From G963662655 sp963665015 (GTDB taxonomy: Bacteria; Cloacimonadota; Cloacimonadia; Cloacimonadales; JAIOQZ01): 64,000 nt of DNA. The notes under the pieces were generated by a model, which saw only the letters and a program-made list of their open reading frames with translations, was not told where the DNA came from and made no database searches. Position 1 is the stretch's first letter. Each line of letters starts with the position of its first letter. The position numbers and the translations under genes were made by a program. Below are positions 8,407 to 17,104 of this stretch, piece by piece. The stretch spans positions 1,798,001-1,862,000 of the forward strand of contig CAXXSY010000004.1 of the NCBI GenBank assembly GCA_963665015.2, written 5' to 3'.

Positions 8407-9546
8407 TTAGAACTTGAAGCCCACGCCCAGCGAGGCCGAGAAGGAATCGTATTCCGAGAAGTTATAGTCGAAACTGAGCTGGAAAAAGCTCAGTTGTGCC
8501 GCGAGTCCGGCGACAAACCGATACTGGTTATCCCCGTCGATATCGAACGAGATATTCTGGTCACGGAGGTCGTCTGGCGTGTCGTAGTTCTCGGTATCGT
8601 CCAGTGTATAGGTGTATTCGAACTCGGTGTGCGCGTTTTCAAGCAGAACGCCGGCGTATGGCGTCACGTTCAGTGTGGGGAGCCCGAGGGTCTTGCTTAT
8701 GTTCAGACCGCCCGCGAACGCCTGCGTTTTCATGATGCTGCCCACTTCGAGCTGCTGATAGAAGAAGCTAAATGACAAATCGATCGGGATCACGAAATCG
8801 ACGAAATCGCTCATCCACACGATCGGATTGTGCTGAACGCCAACGCCCCAGTAAGTCAGCTCGCCGATCTCTTCGTTGATGTTCACGTTGGGAAGCCAGC
8901 GCACCACGACCATGGTTCCCATGATGGTACCAAGCGAAAGCTGCGGGGCGAATTGCGGCAGCATGCCGGCATCTTCGAGCAGACCGTGGACTGGAAGCTG
9001 AATGGTTTCTTCATCGACATAGTAGTCCTCTTCCTGCTGCGTCACCGGATTGACAACCGTCAGGGTATCGCCGCCAAAGGTCACGTGCATGTAATCGTCA
9101 TCTTTACCGATGATCGTCGGACCTTCGATTCCCACCGAATAGTCGTGCGAGATCACTTCCTGCACCAGTTCGTTATAGAGCGGGTGACTCGGATCATACC
9201 CGCTGGCCTGGACAATATTCTCTGCCTGGCTCGGTGTGAACCGGAACGATCCGTATGTGGAAAAGGTCTTCTCGTCGTCATGGAAGTTCGTTCCCATCAC
9301 GACGATTTTCATCGATATATTGAGCGCGAGGTTTTTCGAGCGCGGCGCCTGCTGGAACCAGCCGCTGTTCATGTTGGCACCGAAAGGTGAGGTCAGTGGG
9401 GAGACGTACGCTTCGGCAGCATCGCCGGAGAGTGCTTCGAGCTGTGACTGCAAATCGTTGTCCGGTATTTCTTCAGCAAAATCCTGCGCGAAAATCATGC
9501 AGACCATCATCAACATAGCAAGTGAAACAAGAACTCTTTTCATCAT
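8407..9546 (-). CDS. Outer-membrane beta-barrel protein
   Basis: A 379-residue exported protein. The signal peptide MMKRVLVSLAMLMMVCMIFA is followed by QDFAEE. The rest alternates polar and hydrophobic residues as in a barrel (ALNISMKIVVMG, LSFFQLSFDYNF) and ends in Phe (SASLGVGFKF), the usual beta-barrel recognition signal. Several Asp/Glu-rich loops occur. The start at 9546 has GGAGG with a 6-base spacing. The earlier in-frame ATG at 9552 lies directly against the Shine-Dalgarno sequence. It heads the nitroreductase-add operon. The transported molecule is unknown; nucleoside uptake would fit add but is speculative. Confidence 0.8.
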   Translation of the reverse strand: MMKRVLVSLAMLMMVCMIFAQDFAEEIPDNDLQSQLEALSGDAAEAYVSPLTSPFGANMNSGWFQQAPRSKNLALNISMKIVVMGTNFHDDEKTFSTYGSFRFTPSQAENIVQASGYDPSHPLYNELVQEVISHDYSVGIEGPTIIGKDDDYMHVTFGGDTLTVVNPVTQQEEDYYVDEETIQLPVHGLLEDAGMLPQFAPQLSLGTIMGTMVVVRWLPNVNINEEIGELTYWGVGVQHNPIVWMSDFVDFVIPIDLSFSFFYQQLEVGSIMKTQAFAGGLNISKTLGLPTLNVTPYAGVLLENAHTEFEYTYTLDDTENYDTPDDLRDQNISFDIDGDNQYRFVAGLAAQLSFFQLSFDYNFSEYDSFSASLGVGFKF

Positions 9547-9661
9547 TGACATCCTCCGTAATTTCAAAATCAAGCATTGATCGATAATTTGCGGTATCGA
9601 TTCCAGTTCCGTCAATGAAATTCTGGAAAAATATGGTTTCGATTCATGCGCGAAAAAAAGA

Positions 9662-9690
9662 TTGACAGCATTTCGCCAATATACTATTTT
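9662..9690 (+). promoter_or_regulatory. Candidate sigma-70 promoter upstream of flagellin
   Basis: TTGACA at 9662-9667 and TATTTT at 9685-9690 are separated by 17 bases. It points toward the flagellin gene and would leave a leader of about 130 bases. No good sigma-28 site (TAAA-N15-GCCGATAA) was found in this gap, which is unusual for a flagellin gene. Confidence 0.45.
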
Positions 9691-9829
9691 ATAGTCAGAA
9701 GGTTAGTTAGCGTTTTTCTCACAGCAATTCTGGTTCACAGCATAAATCCGTCATAGGATCATTCTATCCGCACTCGCAGGTTTGCCGTCTGCCACGACAT
9801 CGCCATAGTTAACCCGTAAGGAGGTTAAT

Positions 9830-10714
9830 ATGGCTCTGAGCTTCAATGTGGAATCGATCTCGAATCTGATCTCCACCAATCTGTCGTCGTCCCTGCAAAG
9901 CCTTACCGAATCGACGCTGCGCCTGAGTACCGGTCTGCGTATCAACGAATCCGCCGACGATCCTGCGGGACTCGCCATGTCCGAATTGATGCGCGCCCAG
10001 GAAGCAACCTACAGGCAGGCGAGAAACAATGCCCAGGACGCGGTGTCGCTCATCCAGACAGCCGAGGGCGGCATGAACGTCATCGACGAAAAGCTGACCC
10101 GTATGAAAGAACTTGCCGAGCAGGCCGCAACAGGCACCTACACCGATTCACAACGGCTGATTCTGCACTCGGAGTTCGAGCTGATGGGGGTGGAGATCGA
10201 CCGAATCGCAAACTCCACTACCTTCAATGGCATGAAGCTCCTGGACGGATCGCTGTCGTCTTCCTCGACCTACACGACATCCGGCGGCTGGACCGAACCC
10301 GACGACGGTGTGCTCGTGCAGGTGGGGGACGGGAACAGCCGCGCCGAAGACTACTATTACATCTCGATCGGGGATGTCCGCACGCAGTCGCTTTTCTCCG
10401 GTTCCGATGTTGCCGTCTCGACGCAGACGTCCGCCGCGAACGCGCTCGACATCGTCAATACCGCGATTATCAACAAGGACAACGCCGTCGCCTGGCTGGG
10501 CGCGATGCAGAACCGCCTGGAAGGAAGCATCGACAACCTCGAAGCGCAGATCGACGCCCTCGACCACGCCGAATCGGATATCGTGGATGTCGATTTCGCC
10601 GAGGAGCTGACCTCGTATGTCGGAAACCTGATCCTGCTGCAGAGCGGGGTCGCCATGATGGCGCAGGCGAATTCGCTACCTTCGCTGGCGCTCACGCTGG
10701 TCGATTCGCTGTAA
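9830..10714 (+). CDS. fliC: Flagellin
   Basis: A 294-residue filament subunit, near the short end of the family. The N-terminal D0/D1 region is clear (STLRLSTGLRINESADDPAGLAMSELMR; AVSLIQTAEGGMNVIDEKLTRMKELAEQAATGTYTDSQR), as is the C-terminal D1/D0 (NRLEGSIDNLEAQIDALDHAESDIVDVDFAEEL). Only about 65 residues of variable middle domain lie between them. There is no signal peptide, as expected for type III export. The ribosome-binding site AAGGAGG is strong. It heads a cluster of late flagellar genes. The final residues (LPSLALTLVDSL) differ from the usual LLQ ending. Confidence 0.95.
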   Translation: MALSFNVESISNLISTNLSSSLQSLTESTLRLSTGLRINESADDPAGLAMSELMRAQEATYRQARNNAQDAVSLIQTAEGGMNVIDEKLTRMKELAEQAATGTYTDSQRLILHSEFELMGVEIDRIANSTTFNGMKLLDGSLSSSSTYTTSGGWTEPDDGVLVQVGDGNSRAEDYYYISIGDVRTQSLFSGSDVAVSTQTSAANALDIVNTAIINKDNAVAWLGAMQNRLEGSIDNLEAQIDALDHAESDIVDVDFAEELTSYVGNLILLQSGVAMMAQANSLPSLALTLVDSL

Positions 10715-10762
10715 GGAACCGACGATGGCCGCAGTCCGTGTCTGCCCGTCGCTTGGGAAGCG

Positions 10763-11158
10763 TTGAGGATACCGCATCCACGACTTGCTATCGTATGTCG
10801 TTTTACCGTGTTTTCGATGGCTCCCATGGACTCGCGGGTGGCTCTCAACGAAGCCAGCATTGCAGACTACCAGAATCTTATCGATAAATTCACCGCGAAG
10901 GACATCCCGGTTGTCATGATCAGCACGCCTTACATCACCAAGTCTCTGGAGCAGACCTACACCCATCAGGTGCTGGAAAGGATCGACGAGGAAAACGATG
11001 ATATCTTCTACCTTAACTACTGGGGAGACCGCAGGTTTCTGCAATCGCGCGAGCTGTTCCATGACACCAGCCACCTAAACCGAAAGGGTGCAACGATCTT
11101 CTCCCAGATATTGGCACAGGATATCCGAACGAAGGTGCTTTCGTTTATCAAGCCATAG
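10763..11158 (+). pseudogene. C-terminal fragment of an SGNH/GDSL-type hydrolase
   Basis: The about 105 residues from SIADYQNLIDKFTAKDIPVVMISTP onward resemble the second half of SGNH-fold hydrolases, including the block with the catalytic Asp and His (FHDTSHLNRKGATIFSQ). The N-terminal half with the nucleophile Ser is missing. There is no ribosome-binding site, and the first 20 codons do not look like this family. It is most likely a remnant left by deletion between the flagellin and fliD genes. A short functional protein cannot be fully excluded. Confidence 0.55.
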
Positions 11159-11164
11159 GGTAGA

Positions 11165-11262
11165 GGTATGTAGGGCGCAGATCTCGTGGTACGCAGGTAC
11201 CCCTGACTAAACTCTGCCACCTTTCCGTGGTACGCAGGCGCCCTTGCCTGCTCCCTCATCTC
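11165..11262. repeat. Two copies of the GCAGGC...GCCTGC hairpin module
   Basis: GTACGCAGGTACCCCTG near 11190 and GCAGGCGCCCTTGCCTGC at about 11237-11254 are two copies of the module seen beside the IS element and at 58.7-59.1 kb. The second forms a perfect stem with a 4-6 base loop. Confidence 0.6.
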
Positions 11263-11448
11263 CCAATCCTCGTCTCGTTCAACAAATGTTTTACGGGAAA
11301 AATCTTCTTATGTGCGGAATATTTTTTCGCATATCCATCGAAAATCCATCGTAGAAGTCTCATTTTTCGGTAAATCAATTGGCATCGCGATTGCAAAATC
11401 AAAGGTGAGAGAATCTCGTTTGGATTCGCGTAAAGTAGTGATTTTTCC

Positions 11449-11477
11449 TAAAGTAACACTGTATCGTGTACGATATA
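11449..11477 (+). promoter_or_regulatory. Candidate sigma-28-like promoter of fliD
   Basis: TAAAG at 11449-11453 and CGATA at 11471-11475 resemble the flagellar sigma-28 pattern (TAAA ... CGATA), with a spacing one base longer than ideal. It ends about 20 bases before the fliD start. This is a weak but well-placed match. Confidence 0.4.
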
Positions 11478-11494
11478 TATAATGGAGGTAATCG

Positions 11495-13825
11495 ATGTCA
11501 GGATCAATTACATTTTCCGGACTGTCATCCGGTATCGACTTCGACTCGATGATTACGCAGCTTGTCGAAGCGGAAAAATATCAGGCGAATCAGCTTGAAA
11601 ACTGGAAGACGGAATGGGAGGATAAGATCGATCTCCTGTCGGAGCTGCGGACGAAGTTCTCCAGCCTCGATTCGATTATGGAGAAACTGAGCAAGGCTTC
11701 CACGTTCTGGAAAAGAAACGCCAGCAGCAGCGACGAAGATATCGCCGCCATCGCGGTTGACAGCTCTGCCCAGCCGGGATCGTATTCGATCGAAGTCGGC
11801 TCGAGTATCCAGCATATCTTCGCCAGCCGCGGCTATTCAGCCGAAACCGACATCGCTCTGAACGATGTGACGGAATACGTCACAATTTCGGTCGGCGGTA
11901 CTTCGATCGGTACCATCGACGGAACCGGCGGCAAGACCCTGGAAGACGTCGCAAACGAGATCGATGCCCTGACCGGCGTCAGCGCCGAGGTGATCAACGA
12001 CGGTTCCTCCAGCAACGCCTACCGGATTCATATCACTGCCGACGACGGCGGTAGCGCGAACGAGATTACGATATCACAGGTAAATACAAACGTTTTCAGC
12101 GTCGGAATCGACGACGTGGAAGTGATCGACGACGAGGGCGGAGACACCTTTGCGGTCAATGCCGGAGCCGGCAGCTACACCGGGCATGTGAACAAGCGAT
12201 TCAACTTCGAGGTGGTCGAAGGCGGCGTGATCGGGACCGACGAGGTCAAGATCAAGTGGACCGACGAGGTTGAAGGTCGCTCGGGAACAATGACCATCAA
12301 CGGGGCGGGAACATATGGCGTGACGCAGGGCGTGCAGCTCACGTTTGCAGACGGGGAGAACTACGAAGAAGATGCGCTCTTCGCCGTCGATGTCTTCCAC
12401 AACGACTACCAGCGTGCGCAGGACAGCGGACTCGCGGCAGCCGAAAAGGAAGTGCATTCCGGTATGTCCGACCGCGACACGACACCGGTTACCACCACGG
12501 ACGCCACGTTCAGTTACAGTTACGCAGGGCGATCGATCGGATCGATCACCGTGAAAGCCGGCACGACGCTGGAAGAGCTCGCCGACCTGATCAACGAAGA
12601 TGCGGACAACCCGGGCGTCAAGGCGACCATCGTCAACGACGGTACCGGCGCGCCTAATGCCTACCATCTGGTGCTGACATCGACCAAGACCGGCGCCGCC
12701 AACAAGATCGAGAATCTCGATTTCTCATCCTTTACTGGCAGCGCATTCGCTTCGGGAACGTTCAGCGAAACCCAGAGCGCGGCCAACGCGATGGTCAGGC
12801 TGGACGGCTATCCGTCGGGAGATCAATACCTCCAGAACGACACCAACCTCTACAGCGACCTGATCGACGGCGCTTCGGTGACCATCAAATCGGTGGGAAG
12901 CACCGATCTCACCGTCGAGAACGACGTCGATTCGATGGTGTCCCTCGTGCAGGACTTCGTCGATGGCTACAACGATGTGATGACCTACATCAACGAAATC
13001 ACGAAGGTCGATCCCAAGACATCGGTTACCGTTTACGATTCGAATGACGATGAAGAAACCAATGGATCGGCTCTGCTCGCCGGTAACTACACGATTCAGT
13101 TGATCGAGAGCAAGCTCAAGACCTTCCTGGTTACGCGCGCCGAGGGTTACGAAGACGGTACCGATCCGTATCTGCTCCTCTCGCAGCTCGGAATCTCGAC
13201 CAGTGACGACGATCTGCTCGAATTCGACGAGGAAGACCTTCGGGATGCCCTGAACGAAGACCCTGACGCTGTGGTCAGCTACTTTTCGGACAACAAGGTC
13301 GGCGTGTCGGACACCTCCGATGTGACGTTCTACAGCGCGACAAGCAGTACGCTGCCGGGGACGTACCACTTCAAGATCGAGGTGGATGCGACGGGCAATC
13401 CGACCAGCGGTCTCCTCTGGAAGGATGGCGAGACCGAAGCCGACGCTGTCAGCATGGCGATCAGCGGCAAAACCCTGACCGTGATGTCCGGCGACGCGAA
13501 AGGTATGGCGATGGAAATGCAGAACTCCAGCATGGGTACATACACCGGTACCATGCGCGTCAAGTATGGAAAGTCGCACGAATTCGACGACCTGATGGAC
13601 GATATTCTGAATTCTGAGAACGGAATGATTAAAGTTCTCGAGGATAGCTACGAGAATATAATAGATAACATTGAAACGAAGATTCAAAGAGAGCTGGATC
13701 GAGTGGCTGTGGTTGAAGAAAGGTATCGCACACGCTTCGCGAATCTGGAGACGGCGATGACAGACTACAATGGTCAACTTGCCGAGCTTCAACAGCAGAT
13801 CGGCTCGATTCCATCGATTGGATAA
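11495..13825 (+). CDS. fliD: Flagellar hook-associated protein 2 (filament cap)
   Basis: A 776-residue cap protein that directs flagellin assembly at the filament tip. The N-terminus has the FliD signature ITFSGLSSGIDFDSMITQLVEAE, then coiled-coil LENWKTEWEDKIDLLSELRTKFSSL. The middle contains flagellin-hook IN motifs (TLEELADLINEDADNPGVKATIVNDG and a similar block near residue 150). The C-terminal region has DFVDGYNDVMTYINEITKVD and ends in a long helix (EERYRTRFANLETAMTDYNGQL). It is longer than the usual 450-680 residues because of extra middle domains. GGAGGT lies 5 bases before the start. fliS follows 18 bases downstream. Confidence 0.95.
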   Translation: MSGSITFSGLSSGIDFDSMITQLVEAEKYQANQLENWKTEWEDKIDLLSELRTKFSSLDSIMEKLSKASTFWKRNASSSDEDIAAIAVDSSAQPGSYSIEVGSSIQHIFASRGYSAETDIALNDVTEYVTISVGGTSIGTIDGTGGKTLEDVANEIDALTGVSAEVINDGSSSNAYRIHITADDGGSANEITISQVNTNVFSVGIDDVEVIDDEGGDTFAVNAGAGSYTGHVNKRFNFEVVEGGVIGTDEVKIKWTDEVEGRSGTMTINGAGTYGVTQGVQLTFADGENYEEDALFAVDVFHNDYQRAQDSGLAAAEKEVHSGMSDRDTTPVTTTDATFSYSYAGRSIGSITVKAGTTLEELADLINEDADNPGVKATIVNDGTGAPNAYHLVLTSTKTGAANKIENLDFSSFTGSAFASGTFSETQSAANAMVRLDGYPSGDQYLQNDTNLYSDLIDGASVTIKSVGSTDLTVENDVDSMVSLVQDFVDGYNDVMTYINEITKVDPKTSVTVYDSNDDEETNGSALLAGNYTIQLIESKLKTFLVTRAEGYEDGTDPYLLLSQLGISTSDDDLLEFDEEDLRDALNEDPDAVVSYFSDNKVGVSDTSDVTFYSATSSTLPGTYHFKIEVDATGNPTSGLLWKDGETEADAVSMAISGKTLTVMSGDAKGMAMEMQNSSMGTYTGTMRVKYGKSHEFDDLMDDILNSENGMIKVLEDSYENIIDNIETKIQRELDRVAVVEERYRTRFANLETAMTDYNGQLAELQQQIGSIPSIG

Positions 13826-13843
13826 CCGAAAGTCACAGGGGGA

Positions 13844-14281
13844 ATGATGGATCAACGGCTTCAGGCATACAAGCAGGTCAACGTAAACACCATGAACAGG
13901 GGAAAGATCGTTGTAATGCTGTTCTCGGGAGCCATAACGTTCCTCAGCAAAGCCAAACTGTATGCTGAGAGAGAAGACTATTACAATAAGGGCAAGTATA
14001 TCACGAAAGCCCAGAATATTATCGATGAACTGAATTATTCGCTGGATATGGACAAAGGACAGGAGATATCGAAGAACTTGCGATCGATCTATGTCTTCCT
14101 GTCACGGTATCTTACGCAAGCAAACGCGAAGAACGACCCCAGTATGTTGACCCGTTCGATCGGGATTCTGGAGAATCTGAAGTCCGCCTTCGGCGAAATC
14201 GTAAACAACCCGGAGTACGCGGAAGCGCAGTCCGTTAACAAGAGAGAGATGGTGCAAAATGCAATCAGGCGATGGGTATAA
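13844..14281 (+). CDS. fliS: Flagellin export chaperone FliS
   Basis: A 145-residue helical cytosolic chaperone that binds flagellin before export. Family features: AYKQVNVNTMNRGKIVVMLFSGAITFLSKA at the start, KGKYITKAQNIIDELNYSLDM, then IYVFLSRYLTQANAKND. Two adjacent ATG codons exist; the second, at 13847, has the better distance from the GGGGG ribosome-binding site. It lies between fliD and the anti-sigma factor gene, a normal order in late flagellar operons. Confidence 0.93.
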   Translation: MMDQRLQAYKQVNVNTMNRGKIVVMLFSGAITFLSKAKLYAEREDYYNKGKYITKAQNIIDELNYSLDMDKGQEISKNLRSIYVFLSRYLTQANAKNDPSMLTRSIGILENLKSAFGEIVNNPEYAEAQSVNKREMVQNAIRRWV

Positions 14282-14333
14282 TTTGCTTGACCGATTGCAT
14301 GGAGCTCGGTAATCTGCTCTTGTGGAGGTCGGT

Positions 14334-14861
14334 ATGACTGTTGACAAGGTAATGAATCATATCGGAACACAAGCTGCGGCACAGGATCGCATCAAGGAAG
14401 CCGCAGATAAAGCGAAAGCCAGTAAAAACGATAAAGCGACCAGGGCGGAGATAACCTCCGAGCAGGATCGTGTCGAATTTTCCGATCAGGCGAAACAACT
14501 GCAGGAGACGGAACAGATTCTGCGCTTCGCAATGGAAAAGCTGGAGAAGTACGACGAAGTACGCAGCGAGAAGCTCGATGAGGTACGGGAACGGCTCGAA
14601 AGCGATTTCTATTTCGGCGAAGACATGAACGAGGACATCTCGCAAAAAATCATCTCGCCGCGGGAGCTCATGAACACGGTACGCGACAACCTCGAGGTCC
14701 GTGAGTACATGAACCGCTTCGAGGAGATGGACGCCGTCGAGGAAGAGATCGATACGGAGAAACTCGTCGAGATTCGCAACCGCGTTGCGGAAGGTTATTA
14801 TGACGATCCGGAGATTCTCGACAAGACTGCGGAAAAACTGATCGAACTGCTGCGCGGCTGA
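14334..14861 (+). CDS. FlgM-like anti-sigma-28 factor with duplicated C-terminal motif
   Basis: A 175-residue, highly charged, mostly helical protein. DRVEFSDQAKQLQETEQ resembles the FlgM segment that precedes the sigma-binding helices. The FlgM-type C-terminal motif occurs twice: VRSEKLDEVRERLESDFYFGED near residue 80 and IDTEKLVEIRNRVAEGYYDD near residue 145. Classical FlgM is about 90-100 residues with one copy. The start at 14334 has GGAGGT 4 bases upstream; an in-frame GTG at 14322 is less likely. Position after fliS fits a regulator of late flagellar genes. The assignment rests on motif similarity and context. Confidence 0.65.
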   Translation: MTVDKVMNHIGTQAAAQDRIKEAADKAKASKNDKATRAEITSEQDRVEFSDQAKQLQETEQILRFAMEKLEKYDEVRSEKLDEVRERLESDFYFGEDMNEDISQKIISPRELMNTVRDNLEVREYMNRFEEMDAVEEEIDTEKLVEIRNRVAEGYYDDPEILDKTAEKLIELLRG

Positions 14862-14877
14862 TTTCCGACGGTACCAA

Positions 14878-15327
14878 TTGAAAGAAGTACATTTTAAACT
14901 ACTCAAACGTTACATCGACGAATTGATCGTCAATCAGGGCATTCTGTCTGTCGATAACCCCGATATCATTGTCGAGAAGGTGAAGGTCGATTTCCTGATC
15001 AAGCTCGCGTTTCGGTTCTACAGCAAGCTTTACAGCGGAGAGGTGCCGAATTTTTACCAGAATCAGTGGGAATGGTTTCGCTGTACTGCGTGCGAGACGC
15101 CCTGCGATGAATTCAAGAAATTCACCGACAGCAGCGACGATGATCGCGAATTACCCTCGATATGCCCTCTCGGAAAGGATCTGGTGACCGACATCAATTG
15201 CTGCAATTGCGGAAAAATATTTCCAAGTCGCAAGCCGGAGGACAAGAACCTTTACATGCCGCTCTGCGACGAATGTGTAAATGTGATCGGAGAGGAGATG
15301 GAAATCTGGGGACGACTCTTCGATTAA
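14878..15327 (+). CDS. Uncharacterised Cys-rich (zinc-ribbon-like) protein
   Basis: A 149-residue protein that starts with TTG; no ATG or GTG fits better and the ribosome-binding site is weak. The N-terminal half is helical (KLLKRYIDELIVNQGIL, VDFLIKLAFRFYSKLY). The C-terminal half carries CTACETPC, CPLGKD, CCNCGKIF and LCDEC, enough cysteines for one or two zinc sites. It follows the FlgM-like gene by 16 bases, so it is probably the last gene of the flagellar unit. No family was recognised. A structural or regulatory metal site is inferred. Confidence 0.65.
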   Translation: MKEVHFKLLKRYIDELIVNQGILSVDNPDIIVEKVKVDFLIKLAFRFYSKLYSGEVPNFYQNQWEWFRCTACETPCDEFKKFTDSSDDDRELPSICPLGKDLVTDINCCNCGKIFPSRKPEDKNLYMPLCDECVNVIGEEMEIWGRLFD

Positions 15328-15370
15328 AGCCATCCCCCAATCATACGTGTTTATCTAACGGGGCTTTTTA
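15328..15370. terminator. Possible terminator between convergent genes
   Basis: AAAGCC near 15329 and GGCTTTTT ending at 15369 could pair across a large loop. The right arm overlaps the fhs stop codon. The stem is short, so this is tentative. Confidence 0.3.
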
Positions 15371-17038
15371 GAACAATCCTTTGATTTCACCCTTTTCATC
15401 TACATCGATTTCCATCGCCGAAGGCCGCTTGGGAAGTCCGGGCATCCGCATGATATCGCCCGTGATCGGAATCAGGAATCCCGCCCCCGAGGCAAGCAGT
15501 ATCTCACGAACCGTGACCAGGAAATCCTTCGGTCTTCCCAGTAATTGCGGGTTGTCGGACAGAGACTTTTGCGTCTTGGCAATGCAGATCGGAAGGTGCT
15601 CGAAGTCGTACTTGCGTATCTTCTTCAAGTCCTGTTTTGCTTGCGGCGTCAGATCGATATTCTCCGCGCCGTAAATTTCGCGTGCGACCTTGAACATCTT
15701 GTCCTCGAAGGGCAGGTTCCAGTCGTAGAGAGGATTCAGCTTGCACGAATCGCTTTCGACCAGTTCGACTACCTTCTGTGCCAGCTCGATTCCGCCTTCG
15801 CCGCCTTTGCCCCAGAAATCGACCACGCTTGCGCCGAAATCCTGTTCCAGCGCGTATTTCCTGATCATCTCCAGTTCTTCTTCGGTGTCTGTCGCGAAAC
15901 GATTGATTGCAACGACCGATTTCATGCCGAATTTGCGGATGTTCTCGAGGTGCTTGCCGAGGTTGGGGAGACCTGCTTCGAGCGCTTTCAGATCGGGCTC
16001 GTTGAGATTCTTGAGGGATGCGCCGCCGTGGTGTTTGAGTGCGCGGACGGTCGCCACCAGTACGACCGCGTTGGTGCAGTATTGTCCGTACGGGCATACG
16101 ATGTCGAAGTACTTTTCGGCGCCCAGGTCGAACCCGAATCCCGCCTCCGTCACCACGTAGTCGGCCAGCCGCAGGGCGGTCTTGGTCGCGATGATGCTGT
16201 TGGTTCCCTGCGCGATGTTGGCGAAGGGTCCGCCGTGTACGAAGGCGGCGGTGTTCTCGATGGTTTGCACGAGATTCGGCTTGAGCGCGTCCTTGAGGAG
16301 CGCGGTGATGGAGCCTTCGAATCCGAGCTGCTTCACATGCACCGGCTTGCCTTTATAGGTGTAGCCCACGGTGATGTTGCCGATGCGCTCCTTGAGTTGC
16401 CTCAGGTTGTTCGAGAGGCAGAGGATCGCCATAATCTCGGACGCCGGTGTGATGTCGAAGCCGTCCTCGCGTGGGATGCCCTGGCTTCTGCCACCCAGCC
16501 CGATCACGACGTCGCGCAGGGCGCGATCGTTCACGTCCAGGACACGTTTCCAGGTGATGCGGCGCGGGTCCAGTCCGACTTCGTTATCGTAATAGACGTA
16601 GTTGTCGATCAGCGCCGCGAGGGTGTTGTTGGCGCTGGTGATGGCGTGCATGTCGCCGGTGAAGTGCAGGTTGATGTCCTCCATGGGAAGCACCTGCGAA
16701 TAGCCTCCGCCGGCAGCGCCGCCCTTGATCCCGAAGACGGGCCCCAGCGATGGTTCGCGGATGGCGGCGATGGTTTTCTTGCCGAGGCGGTTCAACGCCT
16801 GGGCGAGTCCGATCGAGTTGGTTGTCTTGCCTTCGCCGGCCGGGGTCGGGGTGATCGCGGAGACGAGGATCAGCTTCCCGAACGGATTGTCCTTGATGCG
16901 ATCCAGCGCTTCGTATTTTATCTTTGCTTTATAGTCGCCGTAGAGTTCCAGATCGTCCGGCTTCAGCCCGATCTTTTCGGCGATCTCGGTAATCGGCTGT
17001 ATTTTTGCGTTTTGAGCAATCTCGATATCCGAAAACAT
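15368..17038 (-). CDS. fhs: Formate-tetrahydrofolate ligase
   Basis: A 556-residue cytosolic enzyme that makes 10-formyl-tetrahydrofolate from formate, THF and ATP, feeding one-carbon and purine metabolism. Family landmarks: ITPTPAGEGKTTNSIGL (P-loop, near residue 65), REPSLGPVFGIKGGAAGGGYSQV, EDINLHFTGDMHAI, and GFDLGAEKYFDIVC. Length is typical. The start has GAGGTG 6 bases upstream. It stands alone, convergent to the flagellar genes and divergent from the DUF2089 operon. Neighbouring acetogenesis genes are absent, so a biosynthetic or formate-assimilating role is more likely than a full Wood-Ljungdahl pathway. Confidence 0.97.
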   Translation of the reverse strand: MFSDIEIAQNAKIQPITEIAEKIGLKPDDLELYGDYKAKIKYEALDRIKDNPFGKLILVSAITPTPAGEGKTTNSIGLAQALNRLGKKTIAAIREPSLGPVFGIKGGAAGGGYSQVLPMEDINLHFTGDMHAITSANNTLAALIDNYVYYDNEVGLDPRRITWKRVLDVNDRALRDVVIGLGGRSQGIPREDGFDITPASEIMAILCLSNNLRQLKERIGNITVGYTYKGKPVHVKQLGFEGSITALLKDALKPNLVQTIENTAAFVHGGPFANIAQGTNSIIATKTALRLADYVVTEAGFGFDLGAEKYFDIVCPYGQYCTNAVVLVATVRALKHHGGASLKNLNEPDLKALEAGLPNLGKHLENIRKFGMKSVVAINRFATDTEEELEMIRKYALEQDFGASVVDFWGKGGEGGIELAQKVVELVESDSCKLNPLYDWNLPFEDKMFKVAREIYGAENIDLTPQAKQDLKKIRKYDFEHLPICIAKTQKSLSDNPQLLGRPKDFLVTVREILLASGAGFLIPITGDIMRMPGLPKRPSAMEIDVDEKGEIKGLF

Positions 17039-17068
17039 GATTTCACCTCATTATGTTTGTGTGCAGAT

Positions 17069-17096
17069 AGTATAATCAATTATTTGTCGGTAACAA
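17069..17096 (-). promoter_or_regulatory. Candidate sigma-70 promoter of fhs
   Basis: On the minus strand, TTGTTA (17096-17091) and TATACT (17074-17069) are spaced by 16 bases and lie about 30 bases upstream of the fhs start. Confidence 0.5.
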
Positions 17097-17104
17097 ATAT
17101 TTTA

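Noticed and set aside
9547..9829. Sigma-28 promoter for flagellin
   Set aside because: No TAAA...GCCGATAA-like pair at proper spacing was found; only a sigma-70-like pair fits.
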